DNA of 64,000 bases from an uncultured Anaerolineae bacterium (GCA_934216615.1 CAKQCB010000002.1:62001-126000), one strand, 5' to 3'; shown: positions 1-8,932, counted from the first letter of the stretch. Notes: a model not told the origin generated them from the letters alone. Program-made: numbers and translations.

Positions 1-93
1 GATGATGCGCGTTTAACGGGGTTCATCATTCCAGACACGGCAGGGTTTATTTACATCCGCAGTAACGAAACTACCGCCGAAGCGACTGAATAA
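1..93 (+). CDS. C-terminal end of an unidentified protein (partial)
   Basis: Frame 1 is open from the window edge to a TAA at 91-93 and encodes 30 residues ending TTAEATE. The visible piece (GFIIPDTAGFIYIRS and on) is too short to assign to a family. It lies 20 bases before the hydrolase start, on the same strand, so the two are probably co-transcribed. Reality is inferred from the open frame and the tight spacing only. Confidence 0.5.
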   Translation, partial: DDARLTGFIIPDTAGFIYIRSNETTAEATE

Positions 94-113
94 ATGAGAT
101 GAGGGGCAAAAAA

Positions 114-896
114 ATGGAACTGTACATCCATGAAACCGAACGGGAAAATGCCCCGAGTATTGTGTTTTTACACGGCATCGGCGCGGGGGGTTGGATGTGG
201 CGCAGACAAATCACCGCCCTTGCCGATTTTCACTGCATCACGCTTGACTTACCGGGACACGGGAAAAGTAGTGGGGTGTCATGGACTTCACTCGCGGATG
301 TCAGCGATCAGATCGCAACGCTCATCCAAACCCACGCACACAATCAACGGGCGCATGTTGTAGGGCTGTCGTTAGGGGGACATATCGCGCTTGAACTGCT
401 GGCGAGACACAGCCATCACCTTCAGCATGTCGTGATCAGCGGGGTCACAGTTGAACCGTGGCCCAACCGTGTTTTCCTAAAGCCTCAGCTTGGGTTGATC
501 ACAACCCTGTTGAAACAACCTTGGTACAGGAACCAAATCATAAAATCGATGCGCGTTCCGCCCGATATGCAAGCGGATGCGCTGGCGAGTTTGCAAGCCG
601 TGTCCATCCCCGCCTATCGTCAGATTTATCAAGAAGGTGCGGAATGGTCGGTTTCACCAAGCCTCGCGACCATCAACAACCCCACCCTTGTGACCGCGGG
701 AAGTCTTGAAACCAAAATCATTCGGCAGGCGGTGCATGCCCTTGTTGACCTCATGCCCCATGCGCAGGGATGCTTCGCACCCCGCTGTCATCACGGATGG
801 AATATAGAAGCGCCAGAACTTTTCTCAACGATGATACGCGCATGGGTCAACACAGAACCGTTACCCTCACCCCTGCAAATTGTCAAAGGCGCGTGA
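114..896 (+). CDS. alpha/beta hydrolase fold protein
   Basis: A cytosolic 260-residue hydrolase of the alpha/beta fold; the substrate cannot be told from sequence. An HGIGAGG oxyanion-loop motif lies near residue 20. The nucleophile elbow GLSLGG has its Ser near residue 86. A late His in CHHGWN fits the catalytic base. I start at ATG 114 because GAGGGG at 101-106 is a well-spaced Shine-Dalgarno sequence; an in-frame ATG at 99 lacks one. It follows the partial gene closely and ends at a bidirectional hairpin. Related proteins include esterases, C-C hydrolases and lactonases. Confidence 0.85.
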   Translation: MELYIHETERENAPSIVFLHGIGAGGWMWRRQITALADFHCITLDLPGHGKSSGVSWTSLADVSDQIATLIQTHAHNQRAHVVGLSLGGHIALELLARHSHHLQHVVISGVTVEPWPNRVFLKPQLGLITTLLKQPWYRNQIIKSMRVPPDMQADALASLQAVSIPAYRQIYQEGAEWSVSPSLATINNPTLVTAGSLETKIIRQAVHALVDLMPHAQGCFAPRCHHGWNIEAPELFSTMIRAWVNTEPLPSPLQIVKGA

Positions 897-903
897 GCAT
901 AAA

Positions 904-929
904 AAAAGACCATCCGTACGGATGGTCTT
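904..929. terminator. bidirectional intrinsic terminator
   Basis: A perfect inverted repeat, AAAGACCATCC-GTAC-GGATGGTCTTT, lies between the convergent hydrolase and nuclease genes. It has an A-run on the left and T's on the right, so it can stop transcription from both sides. Confidence 0.8.
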
Positions 930-948
930 TACGAACGGATACCCCTTC

Positions 949-2781
949 TTAGTGCAGACGAAAACCCACCAAAACCGGATCGTGATCTGAAGAACGGAAC
1001 ACATTCTCAGCGAAGAAACTCAACACCTGTTCGGGTGATTTAAAATTCACATTGTAATCATAAACATTGGGTTCATCCGCATTGATGTTCCAATGCGTCA
1101 GCGCGCTCACTTGTCCTGCTAACGAGGTACTGGCTAAGGCATAGTCGAGCGTGCCGACATAGCCATCAAAAACGTAACCATACGCCAACGAGCCAAACAA
1201 GTTTTGATACCCCGCTTCAGCCAACAAACGGATGGGGTCTTCCATCGCATAGGCGTTCAGGTCGCCGATGATGAGAATATCGGGGTCGGTTGTGCCTGTA
1301 GGTTGGGTCGCGAGCCAATCGATCAAGGCTTGCGCTTGGGCAACACGGGTCGCATTAAAACAGCTTTGACCATCGCCTGCATCGCCATCTTCGCCTCTGG
1401 CATCGGTACAGCTCTTGGATTTGAAGTGATTGACCACCACCGTGAAGACCGCCCCTGTGCCTATTTCTTCAAACGTTTGTGCCAACGGCGGACGACTGTG
1501 GATCGGGTTCAAGTCAATGGCAAATTCACCGACGGGGCGCACCCACGCCAGTTGATAAATGAGCGCTTGTTTGATCGCGTCCGTTCCGATCACGCCCGTT
1601 TCAATATACGCATAACGTTCTTCGCCCACCGCTTCATTCAAACCTGCGACCAAGTCGGCAACGGCGCTGTTTTCGCCACCGTCATTTTCGATCTCGATCA
1701 AGCCCACGACGTCAGCCCGAAGCGCCAAAATCGCCTCGATGATCTTCACCCGTTGACGAGCGAACTCGTCGAGCGATTCCGCCCCGCGTGATGTGGGGAA
1801 ACCCGCGCCTTCCCCGTTGCCATTGAAATAATTCAGCACGTTGAAGCTGGCAACAAGCACATTGTCGTTGAAATTCGGGCGAGCAGGGCGCGGATTCGCC
1901 GTCGCGAACACCGGCGGGTCATAGGCTAAATACTGGATGCGATAATAGCCATTGCGTTCATCCAGAACGCCTGTCAAACCGCTGATGGTATTGCCACCCC
2001 GCAACGTGTTCCAAGCCGACAATTCAGGGTGAGGAATCACGACAGGATCAGGGTTTTGCACACTGCTTCCGTCATCTAAGAAAATGCGGTGAGATGCCAT
2101 CGTATTCAAGTATTCGGCATACCCTTCCACCGAGGGCGTATATAACTGGGTATATTGATACGGACGGCCCCCCGAAGCCAAGACGATTTGCCCGTAGCGC
2201 CCTAGTTCAAAATATTCGGCAACGGTCAAATCTGTAGGGATGGTCACTAACATGCCTTCTACTGCTTCGCGCTGTTCGGCAGTGGCAGGCAGCTGCAAGA
2301 TTGACGGCGCAGGCAACACTTGATCGCTTGCGCACACGATCACTTCACTCACATTCCCGATTTCGGTGAGGGAACTGGTCAAATTATCCGCGCGCGTGAC
2401 TAGTTCAAGCGCCTTGCCAGAGATGCGGACTAAATCTCCCACATTGACATCGACAGCGGGGCGGTTACCATCCGCCACAAAAATACCTTCTGAAGTCGCG
2501 GGGTCACCGTCTTGATCCGCATCTTCTTCTTGAACAAAAAAACCACCTAAGCGATTGCTACTTTGATAATCCCCGATGACAATGCCTTCGATCACCACAT
2601 CGATTGCAGGGTTGGGGGTCGTCATGGCGCTGCCTTGTAATTCCGAAATCAAGGTTGCGGGCTGTCCACACACAGAGGTATCTACCGCCTCTTGCGCAGC
2701 AGTCGGCATCACCCCACTTTGATTGAGAAGTAACAAACTTACAGCACCGTACAAACACCACTGCTGACTCATTTTCAACAT
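949..2781 (-). CDS. secreted endonuclease/exonuclease/phosphatase family nuclease
   Basis: A protein of about 610 residues with a hydrophobic N-terminal signal segment (WCLYGAVSLLLL) and cleavage probably near AAQEA. The first half is an OB-like region typical of ExeM/NucH-type extracellular DNases (GIVIGDYQS, GGFFVQEEDAD). The second half is an endonuclease/exonuclease/phosphatase domain beginning ASFNVLNYF, with the metal and catalytic motifs IEIEND, GDLNAY and a final SSDHDPV. The family hydrolyses extracellular DNA, a likely source of phosphate or nucleosides, or remodels biofilm; that role is inferred. The start is uncertain: TTG 2808, ATG 2796 and ATG 2781 are in frame, and the last gives the cleanest signal peptide. 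Confidence 0.88.
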   Translation of the reverse strand: MLKMSQQWCLYGAVSLLLLNQSGVMPTAAQEAVDTSVCGQPATLISELQGSAMTTPNPAIDVVIEGIVIGDYQSSNRLGGFFVQEEDADQDGDPATSEGIFVADGNRPAVDVNVGDLVRISGKALELVTRADNLTSSLTEIGNVSEVIVCASDQVLPAPSILQLPATAEQREAVEGMLVTIPTDLTVAEYFELGRYGQIVLASGGRPYQYTQLYTPSVEGYAEYLNTMASHRIFLDDGSSVQNPDPVVIPHPELSAWNTLRGGNTISGLTGVLDERNGYYRIQYLAYDPPVFATANPRPARPNFNDNVLVASFNVLNYFNGNGEGAGFPTSRGAESLDEFARQRVKIIEAILALRADVVGLIEIENDGGENSAVADLVAGLNEAVGEERYAYIETGVIGTDAIKQALIYQLAWVRPVGEFAIDLNPIHSRPPLAQTFEEIGTGAVFTVVVNHFKSKSCTDARGEDGDAGDGQSCFNATRVAQAQALIDWLATQPTGTTDPDILIIGDLNAYAMEDPIRLLAEAGYQNLFGSLAYGYVFDGYVGTLDYALASTSLAGQVSALTHWNINADEPNVYDYNVNFKSPEQVLSFFAENVFRSSDHDPVLVGFRLH

Positions 2782-2973
2782 AAACAGGCCATCCATTCTC
2801 AAAACCAACTGAAATGTCTTACCATGTCTCGATTCTAAACACGCGTTTCGCGATTGCCAAAGATTACAGTCGAGCCTTAAACAAGCAATAATCTAAAAAC
2901 CGAGCGCATTTAATGTGTGTGCGATACGGTCATTCGCACTACAATAGAATAAATATTGATTTGGGGAAGTATC

Positions 2974-3180
2974 ATGACGAGCCTTGAACATCCAAACCCA
3001 GACATCAAGCGGACGATCACTTCACAACCTGCAAATGTGGTGACTCAACCCGCACAGCGCCCACTCAGCAATTACAGCTTATCCAGCGTATGCCCCGCCT
3101 GTAGCAACCCGACGATTCGGCTTGCGTGCAAAGTGCGCTGTGAACATTGTGGCTTTATGTGGGATTGTTCCGAACTTTAA
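2974..3180 (+). CDS. small zinc-ribbon protein
   Basis: A 68-residue protein with a polar N-terminal half and a C-terminal four-cysteine knuckle: CPAC, then a single Cys, then CEHCGFMWDC. The pattern resembles the zinc ribbons found alone or at the ends of ribonucleotide reductases and nucleic-acid enzymes. The function is unknown. ATG 2974 is chosen because GGGGAAG at 2963-2969 precedes it; an upstream in-frame start at 2956 has no ribosome site. The stop codon overlaps the stop of the convergent mannosyltransferase gene (shared TTAA). Confidence 0.7.
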   Translation: MTSLEHPNPDIKRTITSQPANVVTQPAQRPLSNYSLSSVCPACSNPTIRLACKVRCEHCGFMWDCSEL

Positions 3181-4322
3181 GCGATCCAGCGCCACGTCAC
3201 AAACCGCGATGTGATGAGCGCCCCCAGCGCAATCGAGGTCAAAGCCAACCCAATCTGTTTAGGTCGGGTATCGGCTTTTTGCGCCAAATAGACGTAAATC
3301 GGAAAGATCACCGCGCCATAACGGGGCATCGCCAACAGCGTCCCGCTGGCAATTGGCACTAAGACCGCGACCACAGAAAATACCCCCCACAGCCTATTCT
3401 CACGCAAGATCAGCACTGCTAAGACCAGCAGATACACAGTTGCTACAAGGTCGATCCATGCAGGGTTCCAACCTAACAAGGCGACATCCCCGCGCAAATA
3501 GACCAAGAACGCATCCAACGGTGAGGAAGCATCTCGCTGCCAAATGGCGCGGTTAGCCGCAAAGTAGGCCATCGGGTCACCGAGATATAATCCCGCGCCG
3601 AAGATATACATGCTGAAGACGATGCCGGGCATCAAGGCCAACACGAAGCGCCACAACCGCCGTCTTTCAGGTTGATGCCACACGTACCATAACAAAGCGG
3701 GCACAATCGCGATGCCGACGGTACGTGTCAAAGCAGCGCAACAGGCAAAGATCACAGCAGGGACAAAGCGATCTCGCTCCAGACACCAAAAGCTCAAAAT
3801 AGCCCAGAGTAAAAAGAGCGATTCGGTATACACCCCTGACATAAAAACGATGTTCGGGGCGATCAGCAAAAAGAGTACACTGCGGAAAGCGACTGCGGAA
3901 GACCATCGGCGTTTTGCCAGATCGAACAAAAAAATACCCGAAGCCAATAACGCCACGTTCGAAACCAACAACCCGCCGAGCGTCGCGCATGTGCTGAGAT
4001 AATCCGACAGCGCGCACCCCGTCGGCGTCAACCCGCTGACCAGATGAATACTCAAGGGATAGAGCGGTAAAAATGCAAGATCGGCATCCAGACGATTTTC
4101 CGTCTGCCATTTGTAACCGAATGTCGCGATGGACGTATAGAAGCCCGCGTCATAGCGGTAGAACATATCTAACGGCGCACCGACATCTAATAAATGGGTA
4201 TATTGATCGCCCTCGCTCATCGGCAGAACGCGCATCGCGACAACCCCAAAACCCACTAAGGCGAAGCGTGTCACCACAAACAAGATGAGGATGATGCCAA
4301 ATTCGCGCCGTGTAATCTTCAT
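3177..4322 (-). CDS. PIG-V/Gpi18-like integral membrane mannosyltransferase
   Basis: A 381-residue polytopic membrane protein with about nine or ten hydrophobic segments. After the first membrane segment comes a loop with YRYDAGFYTSIATFGY, and then AFLPLYPL. This is the pattern of the PIG-V/Gpi18-like GT-C glycosyltransferases, which use polyprenyl-phosphate-linked sugars and keep an Asp in that first loop as catalytic residue. The acceptor in this organism is unknown; a glycolipid or surface glycoprotein is inferred. AAGGGG lies just before the ATG. The 3' end overlaps the zinc-ribbon gene by four bases. Confidence 0.75.
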   Translation of the reverse strand: MKITRREFGIILILFVVTRFALVGFGVVAMRVLPMSEGDQYTHLLDVGAPLDMFYRYDAGFYTSIATFGYKWQTENRLDADLAFLPLYPLSIHLVSGLTPTGCALSDYLSTCATLGGLLVSNVALLASGIFLFDLAKRRWSSAVAFRSVLFLLIAPNIVFMSGVYTESLFLLWAILSFWCLERDRFVPAVIFACCAALTRTVGIAIVPALLWYVWHQPERRRLWRFVLALMPGIVFSMYIFGAGLYLGDPMAYFAANRAIWQRDASSPLDAFLVYLRGDVALLGWNPAWIDLVATVYLLVLAVLILRENRLWGVFSVVAVLVPIASGTLLAMPRYGAVIFPIYVYLAQKADTRPKQIGLALTSIALGALITSRFVTWRWIA

Positions 4323-4420
4323 TCTGACCCCTTAAAACCGCTTAAAATTCGCAGTGGACAAGACAAAGCCCACTTCGTAGAATACTCACCCACACTATTT
4401 TAGAAAAGGACTCGCAGGAT

Positions 4421-4921
4421 ATGAATACGTATTCATCAGGTGGTCGTCCAATTCCATCCCCAACCCGTCCACAAACGATGCCTGAATATGGTATCCCTAC
4501 CAACAATGAAGGTATGCTCGATTGGTCATTTATTGAAGCGCGGATGCCCGCCGCCCGCAATTATTGGGTCACATCGGTCAATGCGCACAATCATCCCCAT
4601 GCGATGCCTGTATGGGGCGCATGGGTCGATGGCGTATTTTATTTTGGTGGTGGCAAAGAAACGAATACCGTGCGTAACTTGATGAAAAACCCGCATGTGG
4701 TGATTCATCTTGAAAGTGGCGATGAGGTGATCATCTTGCGGGGTGAGGTGCAAGTTGTCACCGAAGACCTTGATGCCGATACCTATGAGCGCATCGAACA
4801 ACAATACGAGAAAAAATATAATATGCGTCATGGGTTACCTAATTTCTCGCTCACGCCAAAATCTGTGATGGCGTGGAAAGAATATCCTGTGTCTTGCACC
4901 AAATGGGAATTTGAGAAGTAA
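4421..4921 (+). CDS. pyridoxamine 5'-phosphate oxidase-fold (PPOX) family protein
   Basis: A 166-residue split-barrel flavin- or F420-binding protein. After a Pro-rich N-terminus it has the family's strand pattern: NYWVTSVNAHNHPHAMPVWGAWVDGV, then YFGGGKETNTVRNL, then HVVIHLESGDEVIILRGEV. The Arg/Lys and Ser/Thr residues after FGG fit phosphate-group binding. Members reduce small substrates with FMN or F420; this one's substrate is unknown. It is a single-gene unit closed by a strong terminator. A second, distinct PPOX protein is encoded at 10622-11020. Confidence 0.82.
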   Translation: MNTYSSGGRPIPSPTRPQTMPEYGIPTNNEGMLDWSFIEARMPAARNYWVTSVNAHNHPHAMPVWGAWVDGVFYFGGGKETNTVRNLMKNPHVVIHLESGDEVIILRGEVQVVTEDLDADTYERIEQQYEKKYNMRHGLPNFSLTPKSVMAWKEYPVSCTKWEFEK

Positions 4922-4933
4922 TTTCCCTTCACG

Positions 4934-4966
4934 AAAACACCCCTCATAATGCGGGGTGTTTTTTAT
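4934..4966. terminator. intrinsic terminator
   Basis: AAAACACCCC, an eight-base-plus loop, then GGGGTGTTTT with a further T-run. It sits between the convergent PPOX and SDR genes and can serve both strands. Confidence 0.85.
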
Positions 4967-4976
4967 TGGGTCATTT

Positions 4977-5780
4977 TCAGCGTTCGGGTGGCTTCCATTG
5001 GAATTTGGCCGTATCACCTTCTTGAAGTGGAGGCTCAAACGGATCAAAACCTGAAGGTGCGTTGACGGTGGGCGGTGCGTTCAACGGAACCCGCCCGCGC
5101 TTTTTCTCTTGATCTGAATTACGACGGCGTAAATCCTGCGCATAGTAGATATGTTTGGGCTGGGTGTCCGGTTCTAAGACCAGACGTGCCACCCCACGCG
5201 CCAAAATATCCACCGGCATCGGCGCGATGCGGTTGAATGCCAGCCAATTCAGTGGTGGGATGTAACGGAATAACGACATGACCCGATAAAACAAGGGACG
5301 ATGAGCGCCCCGCACATACGTCAGAGGCGCGCGGATGATCGTGTAATTGATGCCTAACCGCTCGATATATTTTTCAGCTTCGCGTTTGGTTTGAATATAC
5401 GTGCCGTTCACCCAAGGGGCATGCACACCACTCAATAACATCAAATGAGGAGCACCGCTGTTAACACACATATTGGCGACATTACGCGCAGAAACAAAGT
5501 TAAGATAGTGATACGTCAACCCGCGTGAAGGGTCGGCGGTCAAACTGCCGACGGTATGAATCACCGTGTGGTGCCCACGCGCCCGACCTTTTAAGCTAGA
5601 AGGTTCCCACACATCCGCCGTAAACCAGCGGACATGTTCCCCTAATGGGCCGATATTTTCTTCTGCCCCTGGGCGCACTAGCAAAGTCACGTCAGCGCCT
5701 TCTGCAAGCAGCGCCGCGGCGATGTAATCCCCTAGAAAAGTGCCCCCGCCCGTGACGAGCACACGCTTTGTCATTGTCAT
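4977..5780 (-). CDS. extended short-chain dehydrogenase/reductase-type NAD(P)-binding protein
   Basis: About 267 residues. The N-terminal Rossmann motif reads VTGGGTFLG (GxxGxxG), with an Arg (VRP) after strand 2 that favours NADP(H). A YIQTKREAEKY stretch supplies the YxxxK active site. The closest broad match is the NAD-dependent epimerase/NmrA-like atypical SDR group (ubiquinone-complex subunit-like or nucleoside-sugar-epimerase-like). The C-terminus is polar and Pro-rich (PPTVNAPSGFDPFEPP). I start at ATG 5780, which has AGGGAT about ten bases upstream; 5774 is also possible. The substrate is unknown. Confidence 0.8.
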   Translation of the reverse strand: MTMTKRVLVTGGGTFLGDYIAAALLAEGADVTLLVRPGAEENIGPLGEHVRWFTADVWEPSSLKGRARGHHTVIHTVGSLTADPSRGLTYHYLNFVSARNVANMCVNSGAPHLMLLSGVHAPWVNGTYIQTKREAEKYIERLGINYTIIRAPLTYVRGAHRPLFYRVMSLFRYIPPLNWLAFNRIAPMPVDILARGVARLVLEPDTQPKHIYYAQDLRRRNSDQEKKRGRVPLNAPPTVNAPSGFDPFEPPLQEGDTAKFQWKPPER

Positions 5781-5944
5781 AAAATATTTAATCCCTAACC
5801 CATCCACTGCATATTTTTAACAAGTCTTAGGCAAAGCGCTCACTAAATTATTAAAACAATGTTGTGTAATAGGCCCAAAACGTGCATAATAATACACTAA
5901 GCAACAGGGTCAAATACAATAACCTGTGCATTGAATTTTTTGGT

Positions 5945-5960
5945 TGACAGTTTACTGTCA
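5945..5960. promoter_or_regulatory. operator-like perfect palindrome
   Basis: TGACAGT-TT-ACTGTCA, with a further T before and TA after, so TTGACA also reads as a -35 hexamer. Such symmetry is typical of dimeric repressor sites (TetR, MerR or LacI type). It lies between the divergent SDR and recX genes; which one it controls is unknown. Confidence 0.5.
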
Positions 5961-6130
5961 TATGCTTGAAGCTTAATGAGTGTCCTCATCTTTTTATTGT
6001 AGGACAACAAAAAACGTCAATATAGGGTGCATCAAACCCTTCGATACTCGTCATTACGGGTAATGAACATACTGATTCATTTATTTTATGTGCATCACTT
6101 CTCGCCTTAGACCTATTCCCCCATGATCCA

Positions 6131-6136
6131 TATAAT
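6131..6136 (+). promoter_or_regulatory. candidate -10 hexamer for recX-rny
   Basis: An exact TATAAT, with only a weak -35 (TTAGAC, 18-base spacer). If used, it gives a leader of about 180 bases before recX that contains the two stems at 6209-6226 and 6255-6294. Confidence 0.35.
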
Positions 6137-6208
6137 GGGAACGGTCTTGATGAGCGTGTTGCAAGCCTATGAAACGGTAATTCTTACGTAATTGAGGATG
6201 CTTCGACT

Positions 6209-6226
6209 GATTAAGCCCGCTTAATC
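6209..6226. repeat. 8-2-8 inverted repeat in the recX leader
   Basis: GATTAAGC-CC-GCTTAATC is a perfect inverted repeat. The two-base centre is too tight for a good RNA loop, so a protein-binding site is at least as likely as a hairpin. Confidence 0.4.
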
Positions 6227-6254
6227 GGTAATATCACGTTTATACAGCTCAAGG

Positions 6255-6304
6255 CAGCCAATCAGGATTCTTGTACAGGGATCATGGTTGGCTGTCTGTA
6301 TTTT
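6255..6304 (+). promoter_or_regulatory. leader stem upstream of recX, attenuator-like
   Basis: CAGCCAA at 6255-6261 pairs with TTGGCTG at 6288-6294 around a 26-base loop, followed by a U-rich stretch (TCTGTATTTT). The recX ATG follows within 20 bases. It could act as a weak attenuator or a translation-control stem; this is inference. Confidence 0.3.
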
Positions 6305-6320
6305 GGGAAGAAAATGACCG

Positions 6321-7052
6321 ATGCCTAAGCGCAAGGCGCCAAAAGTGAGTGAAACGCCCAAGGGCGGTACCATCACCACACTTGAGGTGCAGAAACGAAA
6401 CAAACAACGGGTAAATGTTTACATCGATGATGTGTATTCCTTTAGCCTTGCCTTAGATGAAGCAGCACTTTTACGCAGAGGTCAACAATTAAGCACGGCT
6501 GAAATCGAAGCGTTAAAAGATCGGGACGCACTGCACCACGCAGTGGATCTTTCCGCTAAATTTCTTGGACTTCGCCCACGAAGCGAAGCTGAGGTTCGAC
6601 GTAAGCTCACCGAAAAAGAGATGCCACAAGACCTCATTGAACGGGCGCTGGAGAAGCTCCGTGAAATGGGTTACGTAGATGACCTGAGCTTTGCAAAATT
6701 TTGGATTCAAGAACGGTCAAATTTTAAGCCAACTGGCCCCCGCGCTCTGCGTTACGAACTGCAACAAAAGGGTGTAGCGCGGAACATCATAGATGAAGTG
6801 CTCGCTGAAGGGGATGCGGACGATGATGCGTACCGCGCAGCCCTTTCCCAGTCACGCAAATTACGACGCCTGACAAAGCGAGAATTTCAAGACAAGATGT
6901 TGGCGTTTTTACAGCGACGCGGGTTCTCATTTAGCACCGCAAAGAGCGCCGTTCAGCGGTTGATCGAAGAGATCGAAACGCCAGAGGATGAGAATGCGGT
7001 TCCAGCCGATTTTTTCGCCCCAGAGACTCATAAGGGGTCTGATTGGGAATAA
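6321..7052 (+). CDS. recX: regulatory protein RecX
   Basis: A 243-residue protein. The family modulates RecA by binding and capping RecA filaments. After a basic N-terminal tail (MPKRKAPK) comes the RecX helical-repeat region: VYSFSLALDEAALLRRG, then LGLRPRSEAEVRRKL, then LREMGYVDDLSFAKFWIQER and GPRALRYELQQKGV. The C-terminal repeat ends FLQRRGFSFSTAKSAVQRL. These match the family's three tandem three-helix repeats. The C-terminus is acidic. No recA is in the window. rny follows after 108 bases on the same strand. Confidence 0.92.
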   Translation: MPKRKAPKVSETPKGGTITTLEVQKRNKQRVNVYIDDVYSFSLALDEAALLRRGQQLSTAEIEALKDRDALHHAVDLSAKFLGLRPRSEAEVRRKLTEKEMPQDLIERALEKLREMGYVDDLSFAKFWIQERSNFKPTGPRALRYELQQKGVARNIIDEVLAEGDADDDAYRAALSQSRKLRRLTKREFQDKMLAFLQRRGFSFSTAKSAVQRLIEEIETPEDENAVPADFFAPETHKGSDWE

Positions 7053-7119
7053 AACGGCCTGTGCAATATGAGAGTTTAAGACTTGTATCATTTCAATGAC
7101 TAAGGAGGGTGCGGATTCC

Positions 7120-7144
7120 GTCCTTTTTTACCTTAAAAAAGGAC
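7120..7144 (+). promoter_or_regulatory. stem-loop in the 5' leader of rny
   Basis: An 11-base perfect stem, GTCCTTTTTTA / TAAAAAAGGAC, with a CCT loop. It lies between a strong purine run (AGGAGGG, 7104-7109) and the rny ATG at 7161. No T-run follows on either strand, so it is not an ordinary terminator. A role in translation or mRNA self-control is inferred. Confidence 0.6.
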
Positions 7145-7160
7145 CCGCAATACAGACCAA

Positions 7161-8690
7161 ATGGACATAATTGCCCTGATCGTAGGTATCGTTATTGGGG
7201 CGGCAGTGGGGATATTTGTACTTCGGTATCGTCAAAACGTAGCAGGAACAAATCGTCAGTTACAGGCAGAACAAGAAGCGAAAGACATCATTCAGAAAGC
7301 AAATGATGAGTCCCGCTCTATCACCAATGAAGCTGAACAACGTGCTAAGAAAGCTATCGATGAAGCAAACGAAGCCACCATTCGCCGTCGTCGTGAATTA
7401 GATAAAGAGGATGAACGTTTACAAAAACGTCGTGAAGATTTAGATAACCGTTTTGAACGGATGGAACAACGCGAACAAAATCTCAATAAGCGTCAAAGCC
7501 GTCTGGACAAACAGGAATCACAACTTACCAAATTACAGGAAGAACGTGCCGCAGAGATGCAGCGCATCGCCCAAATGACAATGGAAGAAGCCAAAAGCGA
7601 ACTGTTGAAATTTGCCGAAAGCGAAGCGCGCAACGACATGGCGCGGATCATGCGCCAAGTGGAAGCAGAAGCACATGAAGAAGCAGACCGTCGCGCGCGT
7701 GAAGTCATCGCGATGTCGATTCAGCGGTTGGCTTCCGAACACGTCAGCGAAATTTCTGTCAGTGTGGTTTCGCTGGCCAGTGACGAACTCAAAGGACGTA
7801 TCATTGGTCGTAATGGGCGTAACATCCGCGCGTTTGAACTAGCGACGGGCGTCGATGTTGTCGTTGATGATACCCCTGAATCCGTCACGATCAGCAGTTT
7901 TGACCCCGTTCGTCGTGAAGTGGCGAAACGGGCGTTAGGAAAACTGGTCAATGATGGACGGATTCACCCAGCCCGTATTGAAAAACTGGTTGAAGATGCC
8001 CGCGCGGAAGTTGACCAAGTGATTCGCCAAGAAGGTGAACGCGCCGCCTATGAAACTGGTATCCCGGGCTTACATCCTGAAATCATCAAACTGCTTGGAC
8101 GGCTGAAATTCCGTACCAGTTACGGTCAAAACATGCACGCCCACGCCATCGAAAGCGCCCATATTGCGGGGATGATCGCCGCTGAATTAGGCGCAGATGT
8201 GATGGTCGCCAAAGCAGGTGGCCTACTCCACGATATCGGTAAAGCGGTTGACCATGAAGTTGAAGGCACGCATGCCATGATCGGCGCTGAACTTGCCAAA
8301 CGTTACGGCGTTCATGCCAAAGTGGTCAATGCCATCGCCAGTCACCATCACGAAGTAGAACAAGAATACGTTGAATCGTATATCGTCGAAGCTGCCGATG
8401 CGATCTCTGGTGCCCGTCCGGGGGCGCGTCGTGAAAGCCTTGAATCATATGTCCGTCGTGTGCGTACCCTTGAAGAAATTGCCACCAGCTTTGACGGTGT
8501 TGAACAAAGTTACGCCTTGCAAGCAGGCCGCGAAATCCGCATCATCGTTCGTCCCGAAGTGATTGATGATCTCGCAGCCGTCCGCTTATCCCGCGACATC
8601 GCCAAGAAGATTGAAGAGACCATGCAGTACCCGGGTCAAATCAAAGTACAGGTGATTCGCGAAACCCGCGCTACAGAATTTGCCAAATAG
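7161..8690 (+). CDS. rny: ribonuclease Y
   Basis: A membrane-anchored endoribonuclease of 509 residues that starts mRNA decay. Domains in order: one N-terminal membrane helix ([19 protein letters not shown]); a long charged coiled coil (about 25-190); a KH domain ([15 protein letters not shown], near 215); and an HD domain with LLHDIGK near 355 and later ASHHHE. The length is the usual 500-520. No stop-free upstream extension exists, so ATG 7161 is forced, yet it lacks a close Shine-Dalgarno sequence. The leader carries a strong stem-loop. A terminator follows directly. Confidence 0.96.
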   Translation: MDIIALIVGIVIGAAVGIFVLRYRQNVAGTNRQLQAEQEAKDIIQKANDESRSITNEAEQRAKKAIDEANEATIRRRRELDKEDERLQKRREDLDNRFERMEQREQNLNKRQSRLDKQESQLTKLQEERAAEMQRIAQMTMEEAKSELLKFAESEARNDMARIMRQVEAEAHEEADRRAREVIAMSIQRLASEHVSEISVSVVSLASDELKGRIIGRNGRNIRAFELATGVDVVVDDTPESVTISSFDPVRREVAKRALGKLVNDGRIHPARIEKLVEDARAEVDQVIRQEGERAAYETGIPGLHPEIIKLLGRLKFRTSYGQNMHAHAIESAHIAGMIAAELGADVMVAKAGGLLHDIGKAVDHEVEGTHAMIGAELAKRYGVHAKVVNAIASHHHEVEQEYVESYIVEAADAISGARPGARRESLESYVRRVRTLEEIATSFDGVEQSYALQAGREIRIIVRPEVIDDLAAVRLSRDIAKKIEETMQYPGQIKVQVIRETRATEFAK

Positions 8691-8696
8691 CGCCTC

Positions 8697-8736
8697 AAAG
8701 ATCATGTTTTGAACATTCAGAACATGATCTTTTTTA
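8697..8736 (+). terminator. intrinsic terminator of rny
   Basis: AAGATCATGTT / AACATGATCTT stem with a 12-base loop, followed by a six-base T-run. It starts seven bases after the rny stop. Confidence 0.88.
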
Positions 8737-8932
8737 TCCCCTTGCGCTAAAAGATTAATTTCAAATCAATTCAGAATGGATACCCTTCCGAATATTTATT
8801 TCGATAAATTAGGATTAGCGATAATTCTGTACAGGATTAACAACAAATTGAGGGGATCGACATAATTAGGCTAACATAATGCGGTTATTTAGCATAAGAA
8901 GTTGTGTTTATTCATCGGAGCCACTTTTTCCC

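Larger units (their letters stand above)
5781..6320. other. 540-base gene-free control region upstream of recX
   Basis: No convincing gene lies here. It holds, in order, a perfect 7-2-7 palindrome (5945-5960), a TATAAT hexamer (6131-6136), an 8-2-8 palindrome (6209-6226) and a longer stem (6255-6294). It is AT-rich compared with the neighbouring genes. A weak open frame antisense to the recX start (6221-6403) is treated as a shadow. Confidence 0.6.

Noticed and set aside
1204..1791. 195-residue open frame on the plus strand
   Set aside because: It is fully antisense to the secreted nuclease, whose conserved motifs are on the minus strand; no domain is seen in the antisense product.
7109..7306. 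65-residue frame starting GTG right after AGGAGGG
   Set aside because: The start overlaps the ribosome site itself and the frame runs into rny out of phase; its product has no domain. The purine run is discussed with the rny leader instead.
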